From Promicromonospora sukumoe 327MFSha3.1 (GTDB taxonomy: Bacteria > Actinomycetota > Actinomycetes > Actinomycetales > Cellulomonadaceae): 64,000 nucleotides of DNA. The position numbers were made by a program, and so were the translations under genes. The first letter of the stretch is position 1. Each line of letters opens with the position of its first letter. The stretch spans positions 1,736,001 through 1,800,000 of the forward strand of contig NZ_ARQM01000010.1 in assembly GCF_000385135.1 (NCBI RefSeq), given 5' to 3'. Below, in pieces: positions 53,001 through 61,077 of the stretch. The notes under the pieces were generated by a model. It did not search any database, was not told where the DNA came from, and was given only the letters and a program-made list of their open reading frames with translations.

Positions 53001-54347
53001 GGCGGCTACGGCGGCGTCATCCACGAGATGCGGGAGGCGCGGGACATCCGGCTGGGCCAGTGGGGCATGAGCAACCAGGTCTCCCACCACATCCCGTGGC
53101 TGTACGACGCCGCGGGCGCGCCGCACAAGACCCAGGAGATCGTCCGCGAGGTCACGCGCCGCCTGTTCGTGGGCAGCGAGATCGGCCAGGGCTACCCGGG
53201 CGACGAGGACAACGGCGAGATGTCGTCGTGGTGGATCTTCGCCGCGCTCGGCTTCTACCCGCTCCAGGTCGGCTCCGACCAGTACGCCATCGGCTCGCCG
53301 CTGTTCGACAGGGCGACCGTGCACCTGCCCGACGGCGACCTGGTGATCAACGCGCGGGGCAACTCCGTCGAGAACGTCTACGTGCAGTCGCTGCGCGTGG
53401 ACGGGCGCTCGCGGACCTCGACCTCGCTGTCGCAGGAGGACCTGTCGGGCGGCGCCCGGCTGGACTTCGTGATGGGTCCGGAGCCCTCGGCCTGGGGGAC
53501 CGGGGCCGACGACGCGCCGCCGTCGCTCACCGAGGGCGACGAGCCGCCGACGCCGGACCGGGACGCCACGGCGGCGGGGAGCGTGACCGTGTCCGACGGT
53601 GCTGACGGCGCTGGCGGTGCTGCCGCTGACGCGGACGCGCTCGTGGACGACACGTCGTCGTCGCGCACCACGTTCGTGACCCGCACCCCGACGATCACGT
53701 GGGACGGGTCCGGCACGACGGCGACGGTGGGCACGTACACGCTCACCTCGGGTGTCGCGGGCACGGCGGCGCCGTCGGCCTGGCGCCTGGAGGGATCGGA
53801 CGACGGCGAGTCCTGGACGGTGCTCGACGAGCGGTCGGGCCAGGAGTTCCGCTGGGCGCTGCAGACCCGTTCCTTCTCGGTGGAGGACCCTGCGGAGTAC
53901 GGGCGGCTGCGGATCGTTGTGGAGGAGTCCGCGGGTGACGGTGAGCTGTCGCTCGCCGAGGTCCAGATGCTCGCCGAGCAGGGCGGCGACGCCGAGGAGC
54001 TGCCGGTCACCACGACCACGACACCGAGCGCCGAGGAGCGGGCCGAGACCCGCGCCGCGGGCGAGGCCGAGGACGCGGCGAACGGCGTCACCGTGTGGGC
54101 CGCCCCGGCCTGCGCCGACGGCGACTCGACCCTGCGGGTCGTGGTCGACGGTGCCGACGGTGCATCCGTCCGGGTCACGTCCGACTTCGGGACGGAGACG
54201 GTCAAGGGCGACGGCGAGCTGACGTTCGAGGCCGGTTCGGCGCAGGTCGGGACGGGCGCGGTGACCGCCGTCGTGACGGCGACCGTGGACGGCCAGCGGG
54301 CGACCGAGACGGTGACCGTGCCGTACCAGGCGGCCGCCTGCGGCTGA
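50034..54347 (+). CDS. Secreted GH92 alpha-mannosidase with discoidin domains
   Basis: A 1437-residue exported exo-alpha-mannosidase, a calcium-dependent family that trims alpha-1,2-, 1,3-, 1,4- or 1,6-mannose from N-glycans and yeast mannan. Residues 1-35 are a signal peptide. A discoidin/F5-8C-like sugar-binding domain spans about 85-225. The GH92 body runs from VDTRRGTLSSGSFSRGNNVP (about 415) to 1150: NNGFWDTYRTAWPAYSFLYP, TGTSSDVAFADAY, QVSHHIPWLYDAAG and GYPGDEDNGEMSSWWIF, which holds the catalytic acid/base region. A second discoidin-like domain (about 1215-1330) and an Ig-like tail follow. GAGGGAG precedes the ATG. The protease-lectin beyond it suggests mannoprotein as a shared target. 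Confidence 0.95.
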   Translation: MSIVTGRARSRQAAAALSGALALLLAVPSGAALAAPVATAPGGSAGGDFATSFEADDAAPLESTPAERGGAPWQENVGEFVVGLPGSVLDRVSAVAASAENLPNEGAANLADASSATKWLTFASTGWVTYEMTEPTTVTAYALTSANDFADRDPRAWTLQGSTDGETWETIDERADAQFADRFEQQTFELDAPSAAYTWFRLDVTQNRGAGIVQLADWDLSADLSEQPADQPMTTAVGSGPTTVDFTNKKDVGFTGTASLRYDGGHQADGAAHATNVLYDDVDVRVGRDTRLSWKIFPELLGDLEYPSTYASVDLRFTDGTYLSDLDARDAHGTAATAAGQGAGKILYADQWNSVRVDLGSVARGKTVDQVLLGYDNDGGSAATKFAGWLDDVAIEAKPERVDGRSLTNYVDTRRGTLSSGSFSRGNNVPATAVPNGFNFWTPMTNASSQSWLYEYQAANDEQNRPVLQGIGISHEPSPWMGDRNQLAFQPATGAGVPDGGLEARGLAFDHADETARPDYYAVTFADGTKAEVTPTDHAAVLRYTFPADASGPGHVLVDRVAGSSKLSFDATTGELSGWVENGSGLSVGRTRMYVSGTFDRAPSAVGEAAGDRAGARYATFDTGKDRTVELRVATSFIGLDQARANLGLEVTGRSFDKVQRAAERQWNDRLGVIETQGGSEDELVTLYSNLYRLNLYPNSQFENTGTAKRPVYEYASPVTAPSGEATDTATNAKITDGKIYVNNGFWDTYRTAWPAYSFLYPDVAKELVDGFVQQYRDGGWIARWSSPGYADLMTGTSSDVAFADAYLKGSLPTDKALDAYDAALKNGTVAPPNNAVGRKGLETSPFLGFTPESTHESVSWGLEGLINDFGIGNMAAALAEDRRVPRERRATLREESAYFLERATHYGELFDPEVDFFQPRHADGSFLNAPDEYDPRTWGGGYTETSGWNFSFHAPQDPRGLGNLYGGQDGLEAKLDEFFATPEDATHTGGYGGVIHEMREARDIRLGQWGMSNQVSHHIPWLYDAAGAPHKTQEIVREVTRRLFVGSEIGQGYPGDEDNGEMSSWWIFAALGFYPLQVGSDQYAIGSPLFDRATVHLPDGDLVINARGNSVENVYVQSLRVDGRSRTSTSLSQEDLSGGARLDFVMGPEPSAWGTGADDAPPSLTEGDEPPTPDRDATAAGSVTVSDGADGAGGAAADADALVDDTSSSRTTFVTRTPTITWDGSGTTATVGTYTLTSGVAGTAAPSAWRLEGSDDGESWTVLDERSGQEFRWALQTRSFSVEDPAEYGRLRIVVEESAGDGELSLAEVQMLAEQGGDAEELPVTTTTTPSAEERAETRAAGEAEDAANGVTVWAAPACADGDSTLRVVVDGADGASVRVTSDFGTETVKGDGELTFEAGSAQVGTGAVTAVVTATVDGQRATETVTVPYQAAACG

Positions 54348-54359
54348 GCTGGGTGCTGC

Positions 54360-54388
54360 GGGACCTGGGCCCCGGGGGCCCAGGTCCC
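54360..54388. terminator. Terminator of the GH92 gene
   Basis: GGGACCTGGGCC (54360-54371) pairs with GGCCCAGGTCCC (54377-54388) around a five-base loop, 12 bases after the stop. Confidence 0.8.
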
Positions 54389-54460
54389 GTGGCCCTGGAC
54401 GGGCGGTCCGCCCCTGCCTGAGGGCTGGGGCCGGCCGCCCGTCGGGCTTTCCGGGGACTC

Positions 54461-54532
54461 TCTGAGATCGGTCGGATGTGATCAGAGCGGTCGGTCAACC
54501 GACCGGACTCATGACGTCGGACCGATCTCAGA
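54461..54532. repeat. Nested inverted repeats before the protease gene
   Basis: Outer arms TCTGAGATCGGTC (54461-54473) and GACCGATCTCAGA (54520-54532) enclose an inner CGGTCGGT-CA-ACCGACCG (54488-54505). It lies in the 349-base gap between GH92 and the protease, about 165 bases before the latter. It may be a second terminator or an operator. The rest of the gap (54533-54696) should hold the protease promoter; no clear -35/-10 was identified. Confidence 0.6.
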
Positions 54533-54696
54533 TCAGGACTGGGTGAGCGACCCCAGCTCAATGTGCGCTGGGGGTTGGGCATAAGGGATGGATAGGTACT
54601 TTCCACACAGGGTCGTCCCACCCGTTCTGGTGGTGCTGCGCCGTCAATACGCTCCGAGGCACACGAGGTTCCCCAGGCCTGACGAGGAGCACACCA

Positions 54697-56286
54697 ATGT
54701 CCCGATCCCTGAGAACGTCACGTTCCGTGATAGCGCTGTCAGCCGCCGTGCTGATGGTCGGCACGGCGCTCACCGGCGCGAGCACGGCGGGCGCCGCCCC
54801 GGCGACGCAGGACGCCCAGAGCACCCAGAGTGTCCTGAGCGCCCAGGACGCCGACCGTCCCGGCGCCCTGCCCGACGGCCAGGTCCGCGCGATGGAGCGC
54901 GACCTTGGCCTCACCAAGGCCGAGATCCCCGCCCGTCTCGCCCGCGACGCCGACGCCGCGATCGTCGAGCAGCACCTGACCGCCGCGCTCGGTGACCGGT
55001 ATGCGGGCACCTGGCTGCCCGACGGCGCCGACGCCCCGCGCGTCGCCGTCACCAGCGCGGCCGCCGCCAAGGTGGCCGAGCGCGCCGGTGCCGACGCCGT
55101 CGTCGTCGAGCACAGCCTGGACGCCCTGACCGTATGGAAGGAGTCGCTCGACGAGGTGGGCGCGCCCGAGTCGGTGCACGCCTGGTACGCGGACCCGGTG
55201 ACCAACGAGGTCGTCGTCGAGGCGGCCGACGCCGCGGCCGCGAAGGCGATGATCGCCGAGTCGGGCGTGCCGGCCGACGTCGTCCGGGTGGAGAAGTCGG
55301 CGGAGGCGCCGCAGACCGCGCGCGACATCCGCGGCGGCGACGAGTTCCACAAGCCGCTCGGCAACGGGTACGTGACCCTGTGCTCGATCGGCTTCGCCGT
55401 CTCCGGCGGGTTCGTCACGGCCGGGCACTGCGGCTCGACCGGCGACCCGGTCAACGCGCCCGACGGCGCCGCGCTCGGCACCTACCGCGGCTCCACGTTC
55501 CCGGGCCGCGACTGGGCCTGGGTCGGCACCAACAGCAACTGGACGCCCACCCCGGCGGTGAACAACTACGCGGGCGGCACGACGGCAGTCGCAGGCTCCA
55601 ACGAGCAGGGCATCGGTGCCGCGGTGTGCCGGTCGGGGCGCACGACCGGCTGGCGCTGCGGCGTCATCCAGGAGAAGAACGTGACCATCAACTACGGCGA
55701 CGGCGACATCCCCGGCATGGCGACCGGCTCGGCGTGCGCCGAGGGCGGCGACTCCGGCGGCTCCGTGCTCTCGGGCAACCAGGCGCAGGGCGTCACCTCG
55801 GGCCGCATCGGCGACTGCTCGTCGAACGGCCGGTTCATCTACCAGCCGGTCAACCCGATCCTGAGCGCGTACGGCCTGCAGCTGACCACCACCGGCGGGG
55901 GAGGCGGGGGCCGGCCGCTGATCGGGCTGGCGGGCAAGTGCATCGACGTGCCGAACTCGGACTTCTCCGACGGCAAGCGGCTCCAGCTGTGGACCTGCAA
56001 CGGCACCGGCGCGCAGAACTTCGCGTTCCAGGCCGACGGCACCCTGCGGGCCGGCGGCAAGTGCATGGACGTCGCCGGGGCCAACACGGGTGACGGCACG
56101 GCCGTGCAGCTCGCCAACTGCAGCGGCAACCCGGCGCAGCAGTTCACGCTGAGCGGCGCGGGCGACCTGGTCTCGATCCTCGCGAACAAGTGCGTGGACG
56201 TGCCGAACAGCAACAGCGCGAACGGCACGCAGCTGCAGATCTGGACCTGCAACGGCACGGCGGCCCAGAAGTGGCGCGTGGGCTGA
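54697..56286 (+). CDS. Secreted trypsin-like (alpha-lytic type, S1E) protease with ricin-type lectin domain
   Basis: A 529-residue exported protease. A signal peptide (to about residue 33) and a propeptide of roughly 170 residues (with the LTKAEIPARLARDADA alpha-lytic pro-region pattern) precede the catalytic domain, which starts near DIRGGDEF. The triad is H in VTAGHCG, D in GRDWAWVG and S in EGGDSGGS. After a Gly-rich linker (TTTGGGGGGRP) a ricin B lectin carries GKCIDVPNSD and three QLW/QxF-type repeats. The layout matches Rarobacter protease I, which binds yeast mannose and lyses cell walls. Its neighbour is a GH92 mannosidase. GAGGAG precedes the ATG. Confidence 0.93.
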   Translation: MSRSLRTSRSVIALSAAVLMVGTALTGASTAGAAPATQDAQSTQSVLSAQDADRPGALPDGQVRAMERDLGLTKAEIPARLARDADAAIVEQHLTAALGDRYAGTWLPDGADAPRVAVTSAAAAKVAERAGADAVVVEHSLDALTVWKESLDEVGAPESVHAWYADPVTNEVVVEAADAAAAKAMIAESGVPADVVRVEKSAEAPQTARDIRGGDEFHKPLGNGYVTLCSIGFAVSGGFVTAGHCGSTGDPVNAPDGAALGTYRGSTFPGRDWAWVGTNSNWTPTPAVNNYAGGTTAVAGSNEQGIGAAVCRSGRTTGWRCGVIQEKNVTINYGDGDIPGMATGSACAEGGDSGGSVLSGNQAQGVTSGRIGDCSSNGRFIYQPVNPILSAYGLQLTTTGGGGGGRPLIGLAGKCIDVPNSDFSDGKRLQLWTCNGTGAQNFAFQADGTLRAGGKCMDVAGANTGDGTAVQLANCSGNPAQQFTLSGAGDLVSILANKCVDVPNSNSANGTQLQIWTCNGTAAQKWRVG

Positions 56287-56309
56287 CGGTTCCTGGTCGG
56301 ATCGGACCT

Positions 56310-56356
56310 CGTTGGTCGAGCTTGTCGAGACCTGTTTTCGACAAGCTCGACCAACG
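56310..56356. terminator. Bidirectional terminator, 19-bp perfect hairpin
   Basis: CGTTGGTCGAGCTTGTCGA (56310-56328) and its exact complement (56338-56356) around a nine-base loop, between the convergent protease and metE genes. Very similar GGTCGAGCTTGTCGA hairpins are widespread in actinobacterial intergenic DNA. Confidence 0.85.
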
Positions 56357-56368
56357 GGGACGCCGGCG

Positions 56369-58789
56369 TCAGAGGGTGGCGCGGACCGCCTTCGCCGCCG
56401 TCACCAGGTTGGCCAGCGACTCCTTCGTCTCCGCGTACGCGCGGGTCTTCAGACCGCAGTCCGGGTTGACCCAGACGAGCCGCGGGTCGATCGACTTGGC
56501 GGCGAGCTCGACCAGGTCGGTGACCTCCTCGACGGACGGCACGCGCGGGCTGTGGATGTCGTAGACGCCCGGCCCGATGCCGCGGCCGTACCCGGCGTCG
56601 GCCAGCTCCGGGACGATCTCCATGCGGGACCGCGCCGCCTCCACGGACGTGACGTCCGCGTCGAGGCCGTCGATCGCGCCGATGACCTGGCCGAACTCCG
56701 AGTAGCACAGGTGCGTGTGCACCTGCGTAGCGGTGTCGGCGCCGGCGGTCGAGAGCCGGAACGAGCGCACCGACCACTCCAGGTAGCCGGGGTGCGCGGC
56801 CGTGCGCAGCGGCAGCAGCTCGCGCAGCGCGGGCTCGTCCACCTGCACGACGCCGATGCCCGCCGCCTCCAGGTCGGTCACCTCGTCGCGCAGCGCCAGG
56901 GCGACCTGGTCGGCGGTGTCGCCCAGGGGCAGGTCGTCGCGGACGAACGACCAGGCCAGGATCGTGACCGGGCCCGTCAGCATGCCCTTGACCGGCTTGT
57001 CGGTCAGCGACGCCGCGTACGCCGTCCACTCGACCGTCAGGGGCGCCGGCCGGGAGACGTCGCCCCACAGGATCGGCGGCCGCACGCAGCGCGAGCCGTA
57101 GGACTGCACCCAGCCGTTGACGGTCGTCGCGAAGCCGTCGAGCTGCTCCGCGAAGTACTGCACCATGTCGTTGCGCTCGGGCTCGCCGTGCACCAGCACG
57201 TCCAGGCCCAGCTCCTCCTGCAGCGCGACCGTCGAGGCGATCTCCGCGCGCATGGCGGCGGTGTAGTCGGCGTCGGAGAGCTCGCCCCGCACCCACGCGG
57301 CGCGCGTGCTGCGGATCTCGGACGTCTGCGGGAACGAACCGATGGTCGTGGTCGGCAGGGCCGGCAGGTTCAGCCGCGCCTGCTGCGCGGCGGCGCGCTC
57401 CGCGTACGGGGCGCGCTGCGCGTCGGCCGCGGTCAGGGCGGCGGTCCGCTCCCGCACCTGCGGGACGACGACGCCGGGTGCCTCGGCGCGGGAGCGCACT
57501 GCAGCCGTCGACTCGGCGAGCCGGTCGGCGACGGCCGCGCGACCCTCGGCCAGGCCCGTGGCCAGCGTCGCGACCTCGGCGACCTTCTGGTCGGCGAACG
57601 CGAGCCACGACTTCAGGCCCTCCTCCAGGCGGGGCTCGTCGGCGACGTCGTGCGGCACGTGCAGCAGCGAGGTCGAGGTGCCGACGGCCAGCGCGCCGGC
57701 GCCGAGGCCGGTCCCGGCGGCTGCCAGGCCCTCCAGCGTGGTGAGGCGGGCGTCGAGGTCGGCACGCCAGATGTTGTGGCCGTCGATGACGCCCGCGACC
57801 ACGGTCTTGTTCTCCAGGCCGGGCACGGGACCGGTGGGCACGGCGCCGCGGACCACGTCGATCGCGATGGCCTCGACGTCGGTGCCGGCCAGCAGGGCGA
57901 GGCCGTCGCCGGCGTCGGAGCGCAGGTCGCCGTAGGGCGCGGTGACCAGGATCGCGGGGCGCTCGGCGGCGGCGTCCGACCCGGAGCCGGCGGGGTCGGC
58001 GGCGGAGTTGCCGGCGGGGGAGAGGTCGCTCGCGAGGCGGGCGTAGGCCCGGCGGACGGCGTCGGCCACCTCGTCGAAGGGGACATCCAGCAGGTCGGTG
58101 ACCAGGGCGGGCTCGTCGAGCTGCACCCAGGGCGCGCCCGCGGCGGCGAGCGTGCGGAGCAGCTCCGCGTACGCGGTGACGACGTCGTCGAGCCGGTCCA
58201 GCGGGCGGAAGCCCTCGGGGGCGTCGCCGGCCGCCTTGCTGAGCAGCAGGAACGTCACCGGGCCGACCAGCACGGGGCGCGTGATCACGGCCTGGCCGCC
58301 GTCGGCCGGGTGCGCCAGCTCGGTGAACTCGCGCACGGCGCGGTCGTCGACGAAGCCGATCGGGGTGTCCGGGCCGATCTCCGGCACCAGGTAGTGGTAG
58401 TTCGTGTCGAACCACTTGGTCATCTCGAGCGGCGCCCGGTCGCCCTCGCCGCGGGCCACCGTGAAGTAGGCCGCGAGCGGCAGGTTGCCCTCGTCCGTGG
58501 TGAGCCCGGCGAACCGCTCGGGCACCGCGCCCAGCAGCGCGACGGCGTCGAGCACCTGGTCGTAGTAGGAGAACGAGCCGGGGACGGCTGCGGTCCCGGC
58601 CTCCAGGCCCAGGTCGACGAGCCGGCGCGCGGTGGCGAGCCGCAGGTCGCGGGCGGTCGCCTCCAGCTCGTCGGCGGTGGTGCGCCCGGCCCAGAAGGCC
58701 TCGACCGCGCGCTTGAGCTCGCGCCTCCGGCCGATGCGCGGGTAGCCCAGGATCGTGGCGGTGGGAAGGTGCGGGTTCGTGACTGCCAT
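56369..58789 (-). CDS. metE: Cobalamin-independent methionine synthase
   Basis: Transfers a methyl group from 5-methyltetrahydrofolate-triglutamate to homocysteine, the last step of methionine synthesis. An 806-residue protein, slightly over the usual 750-770. The N-terminus [26 protein letters not shown] is typical. Zinc/homocysteine ligands lie in [28 protein letters not shown] and [11 protein letters not shown]. Frame is open far upstream, but the start at 58789 fits the family and lies nine bases after GGAG. A SAM riboswitch directly precedes it. An Asn/Ser/Gly-rich bump ([18 protein letters not shown]) is the only odd insert. Confidence 0.96.
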   Translation of the reverse strand: MAVTNPHLPTATILGYPRIGRRRELKRAVEAFWAGRTTADELEATARDLRLATARRLVDLGLEAGTAAVPGSFSYYDQVLDAVALLGAVPERFAGLTTDEGNLPLAAYFTVARGEGDRAPLEMTKWFDTNYHYLVPEIGPDTPIGFVDDRAVREFTELAHPADGGQAVITRPVLVGPVTFLLLSKAAGDAPEGFRPLDRLDDVVTAYAELLRTLAAAGAPWVQLDEPALVTDLLDVPFDEVADAVRRAYARLASDLSPAGNSAADPAGSGSDAAAERPAILVTAPYGDLRSDAGDGLALLAGTDVEAIAIDVVRGAVPTGPVPGLENKTVVAGVIDGHNIWRADLDARLTTLEGLAAAGTGLGAGALAVGTSTSLLHVPHDVADEPRLEEGLKSWLAFADQKVAEVATLATGLAEGRAAVADRLAESTAAVRSRAEAPGVVVPQVRERTAALTAADAQRAPYAERAAAQQARLNLPALPTTTIGSFPQTSEIRSTRAAWVRGELSDADYTAAMRAEIASTVALQEELGLDVLVHGEPERNDMVQYFAEQLDGFATTVNGWVQSYGSRCVRPPILWGDVSRPAPLTVEWTAYAASLTDKPVKGMLTGPVTILAWSFVRDDLPLGDTADQVALALRDEVTDLEAAGIGVVQVDEPALRELLPLRTAAHPGYLEWSVRSFRLSTAGADTATQVHTHLCYSEFGQVIGAIDGLDADVTSVEAARSRMEIVPELADAGYGRGIGPGVYDIHSPRVPSVEEVTDLVELAAKSIDPRLVWVNPDCGLKTRAYAETKESLANLVTAAKAVRATL

Positions 58790-58796
58790 GCGTATC

Positions 58797-58905
58797 AGCT
58801 CCATCGGACCTGGCGTTAGCACCTTGCCCCGAGATTGGCGCCTCGGAGGTAGGTTGCTGCGGTGTCGTGGAGCCAGGACTCTCGACCGCTCTGGATGATG
58901 AGATC
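58797..58905 (-). promoter_or_regulatory. SAM riboswitch (S-box-like, SAM-I or SAM-I/IV clan) of metE
   Basis: On the minus strand the order is CAGAGCGGTCGAGAGTCC, a P2/kink-turn arm ending CGACACC, GCAGCAACC, a variable hairpin (CTCCGAGGC...), AAGGTGCTAACGCC, then the closing strand, matching the S-box core (AGAG-GGTNGAG-GGCTCC-GCAACC-AAGGTGCTAA). The closing helix pairs ATCAG-CTC-ATC (about 58897-58909) with GATGGAGCTGAT, which contains the GGAG ribosome site of metE. Binding of SAM would hide the ribosome site, with no separate expression platform. Rfam class is not settled. Confidence 0.82.
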
Positions 58906-59079
58906 TGATCGTAGGCATGCCCGGGATGTGGTCGGCAAACCGTCCACGCCTCGGGACGGTCTCGGCGGCTGGACGGACGCGCGACAAAAAGTGTGCCAAG
59001 CGGGATGTGTGCGCAGGTCGGATCGCGCGTGTCGCGGAAGGTCGGCCCTGAACGGCCGACCCCCGTCGAGCAGGGGAGG
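58906..59079. other. metE upstream region
   Basis: No gene. It should contain the metE promoter. GTCGGCC (59041-59047) and GGCCGAC (59054-59060) form a seven-base-pair hairpin. Nothing else stands out. Confidence 0.4.
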
Positions 59080-59134
59080 CGACCATGCACCTGCTGCCAG
59101 GTTCGGGCGCGGTGTGGCAGCAGGCGCGTGGTCG
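59080..59134. terminator. Terminator of the exporter gene, copy 2 of a dispersed hairpin
   Basis: CGACCATGCACCTGCTGCCA (59080-59099) pairs with 59115-59134 with two G-U wobbles. The left arm is identical to the one at 11791-11809. It lies 32 bases downstream of the exporter stop. Confidence 0.75.
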
Positions 59135-59165
59135 GTCGGTCGGAAAGTTGTTCAGCGACAGCCGG

Positions 59166-60335
59166 TCATGCTCGTCGTTCTGTGGCGGACCAGAGCGTGA
59201 CGGCGGCCGCGACCAGCGCCGCGCTGACGAACAGCGGGCCGGCGGTCCCGAACGCGCCGAGCAAGGCACCGCCGAGCACCGGGCCGAGCAGGGCGCCGAG
59301 GTTGAGCGCGACCGTCGAGAACGCGCCGCCCATCGTGGGGGCACCCTGCGCTGCCGCCATGCTGCGCGCGATCAGCGTGCCGCCCACCGCGAAGGACAGT
59401 GCACCCTGCACCGGGGCCAGCACCCACACGGCGGTCGGGCTGTCGGCCAGAACCGCCCAGGCGATCCAACCCGCGAGCAGGGCAGGCCCGGCGACGTCGA
59501 GCACGAGCCGGCCGCGGGTGTCGGCGAGGCGCCCCGCCGCCGAGACTCCCGCGAACGCACCGAGCCCGAAGAGTGCCAGCACCACCGGTACGAGCGACGG
59601 GTCGAGGCCCGGTCCGTCGGTGACGATCACCGCCAGATAGGTGAAGGCGCAGAACGTCGCGCCGTTGACCAGCACCCCGAGTGTGAGGTGTCGCAGCAGG
59701 TCCGGGGACCGGAGGGTGCGGAGCTCGGTCCTCAGGTCGAGGCGCGGACGGGCGGGTTCGAGGTGGTCGGTGCTGGGCTGGTCGGTGCCGGTCTGCGGCG
59801 GCGTCAGCCGGACGACGGCGACCAGGGCCGCGGCCGAGAGCCCCGCGATGGCCCAGAGCGCGGAGCGCCAGCCCCAGAGCTCGCCCAGCAGCGCGCCCGC
59901 GGGGACGCCGGCGATCAGGGCGAGCGTCGTGCCGCCGAGGAGCACGGACAGGGCGCGGGCGCGCCGTCCGGCCGGGACCACGCGGGCGGCGGTCGACAGC
60001 GCGACCGCGAGGAAGCCGGCGTTGGCCAGGGCGGCGACGAACCGGGTGCCGAGCAGCACGCCGAAGCTGTCGGTCAGCGCGCCCGTGACATGGGCCAGGA
60101 CGAACACGGCCAGGCACGCGGACAGGGTCCAGCGTGGGGGCAGGCGGCGTCCGACGGCGGCCGTGAGCGGCGCGCCAACCACCATCCCGACCGCGAATCC
60201 CGAGGTCAAGTAGCCGGCCTGGGCGACCGGGATGCCGAGGTCGGCGGAGATGCCGGGCACGAGCCCGGCGAGGACGAATTCCGATGTGCCTTGCGCGAAG
60301 ACCGCGACCGCGAGCACGTAGAGCAGGACAGGCAT
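59166..60335 (-). CDS. Cmx/CmlR-type chloramphenicol exporter (MFS, DHA1)
   Basis: A 389-residue, 12-helix major-facilitator drug/H+ antiporter. The sequence follows Cmx/CmrA/CmlR exporters closely: [59 protein letters not shown] and [21 protein letters not shown]. It probably pumps out chloramphenicol or related phenicols; other substrates are possible. GGAG lies six bases before the ATG at 60335. A 15-codon leader and several hairpins upstream resemble the translational attenuator known for phenicol exporters. The long hairpin at 59080 ends the transcript. Confidence 0.92.
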   Translation of the reverse strand: MPVLLYVLAVAVFAQGTSEFVLAGLVPGISADLGIPVAQAGYLTSGFAVGMVVGAPLTAAVGRRLPPRWTLSACLAVFVLAHVTGALTDSFGVLLGTRFVAALANAGFLAVALSTAARVVPAGRRARALSVLLGGTTLALIAGVPAGALLGELWGWRSALWAIAGLSAAALVAVVRLTPPQTGTDQPSTDHLEPARPRLDLRTELRTLRSPDLLRHLTLGVLVNGATFCAFTYLAVIVTDGPGLDPSLVPVVLALFGLGAFAGVSAAGRLADTRGRLVLDVAGPALLAGWIAWAVLADSPTAVWVLAPVQGALSFAVGGTLIARSMAAAQGAPTMGGAFSTVALNLGALLGPVLGGALLGAFGTAGPLFVSAALVAAAVTLWSATERRA

Positions 60336-60341
60336 GAACGA

Positions 60342-60497
60342 CTCCGAAGGGGGAGAGGGAACGGGTAGGCCTGGTCGGCACTACGGGGCCCTTCGGATGC
60401 GCGGAGGTGCCCGCTCCGTCAGGGGAGCAGGCTGCGAGGCGTGGCCTCGGTGGTCTCTACAGGGGCATCTCGGGCTACCGGAGTACCGGCAGCCCGA
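60342..60497 (-). promoter_or_regulatory. Translational attenuator of the exporter
   Basis: In transcription order: a 12-pair hairpin (60497-60486 with 60481-60470) overlapping the second half and stop of the leader ORF; small hairpins CGAGGC/GCCTCG and GCTCC/GGAGC; then TCCGAAGGG (60397-60389) pairing perfectly with CCCTTCGGA (60351-60343), which contains most of the exporter ribosome site GGAG (60345-60342). A ribosome stalled on the leader could change the folding and free the site. The mechanism is inferred from Cml/cat systems. Confidence 0.65.
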
Positions 60498-60522
60498 ACC
60501 TGGATGCTTCTGGAGACCTCAT
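60475..60522 (-). CDS. 15-residue leader peptide upstream of the exporter
   Basis: A short open frame MRSPEASRFGLPVLR followed by TAG. Its ATG overlaps the GNAT stop as ATGA, and TAGCTT lies exactly six bases upstream, so it can be translated either by coupling or from a leaderless transcript. Its 3' half forms one arm of a hairpin, as in drug-inducible leader peptides. It would act as a stalling sensor and not as a stable protein. No experimental evidence is visible. Confidence 0.6.
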   Translation of the reverse strand: MRSPEASRFGLPVLR

Positions 60523-60989
60523 GCGGTGAAGCTAGCACGCACGGGCAGCGGACGGTGCCACGCGACCTCGCGGTCGAGCTGGCCCGTCGCGCGGAACAGC
60601 GCGACCTGGTGCGCGTCGGGCAGCGCGGCGGCGAGCGCCTGCGTGGTCGTGGGGCCGAAGCCGAGCTTCTGCCAGAAGCCGCCCGAGCGCCGGGAGAACA
60701 GCCAGGCCTCGTGCGCCCCGGCGTCGGCGGCCTGGTCCAGCGCGAAACCGGCCAGGCGCAGGCCGGCCCCGGTGCCCCGCAGGTCGGGCCGGACGGCGAC
60801 GCTGCGGACCAGCGCGTGCTCGCCGTCGTCGCCGAGCTCGAACCCGGTCGTGGCGCTGATGGCGCCGTCCTGGTCCCGCTCCAGCCAGAGGCGGACGGCG
60901 GGCTCCGCGAGCGCGGCGACGGTCAGGTCGGCGGTGCGCAGGAACGCGGCCAGGTCGTCGAGGTCGGCCGAGGTGGCGCGGTGGAGCAC
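60519..60989 (-). CDS. GNAT-family N-acetyltransferase (ArsN2-like)
   Basis: A 156-residue acetyltransferase. The acetyl-CoA loop is VRPDLRGTGAGLRLAGFALDQA, preceded by the strand HALVRSVAV. The segment EAWLFSRRSGGFWQKLGF resembles the ArsN2/arsenic-resistance GNAT group. Substrate unknown. TAGGCT, six bases, then GTG at 60989 make a leaderless start. Its stop overlaps the exporter leader peptide, so GNAT, leader and exporter may be one transcript, suggesting a small drug-resistance unit. Confidence 0.87.
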   Translation of the reverse strand: MLHRATSADLDDLAAFLRTADLTVAALAEPAVRLWLERDQDGAISATTGFELGDDGEHALVRSVAVRPDLRGTGAGLRLAGFALDQAADAGAHEAWLFSRRSGGFWQKLGFGPTTTQALAAALPDAHQVALFRATGQLDREVAWHRPLPVRASFTA

Positions 60990-61077
60990 GGCGGGAGCCT
61001 ATCGCGGGGTGCTGCGGCGCGTCGTGGGGTGGGGTCCGGGTGACGGGGTTCGGGTGATGGGGCTGAGCGGGGCGGGG

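Noticed and set aside
50085-53324. A 1079-codon minus-strand open frame
   Set aside because: Antisense to the GH92 gene, no recognisable motif.
54728-54741. TGATAGCGCTGTCA, similar to the LacI operators
   Set aside because: It lies inside the signal-peptide codons of the protease, well past the expected promoter; likely chance, though a roadblock site cannot be excluded.
58797-58905. Cobalamin riboswitch, which is common upstream of metE
   Set aside because: No B12-box (GCCACTG) was seen, whereas GCAACC and AAGGTGCTAA of SAM-type elements are present.
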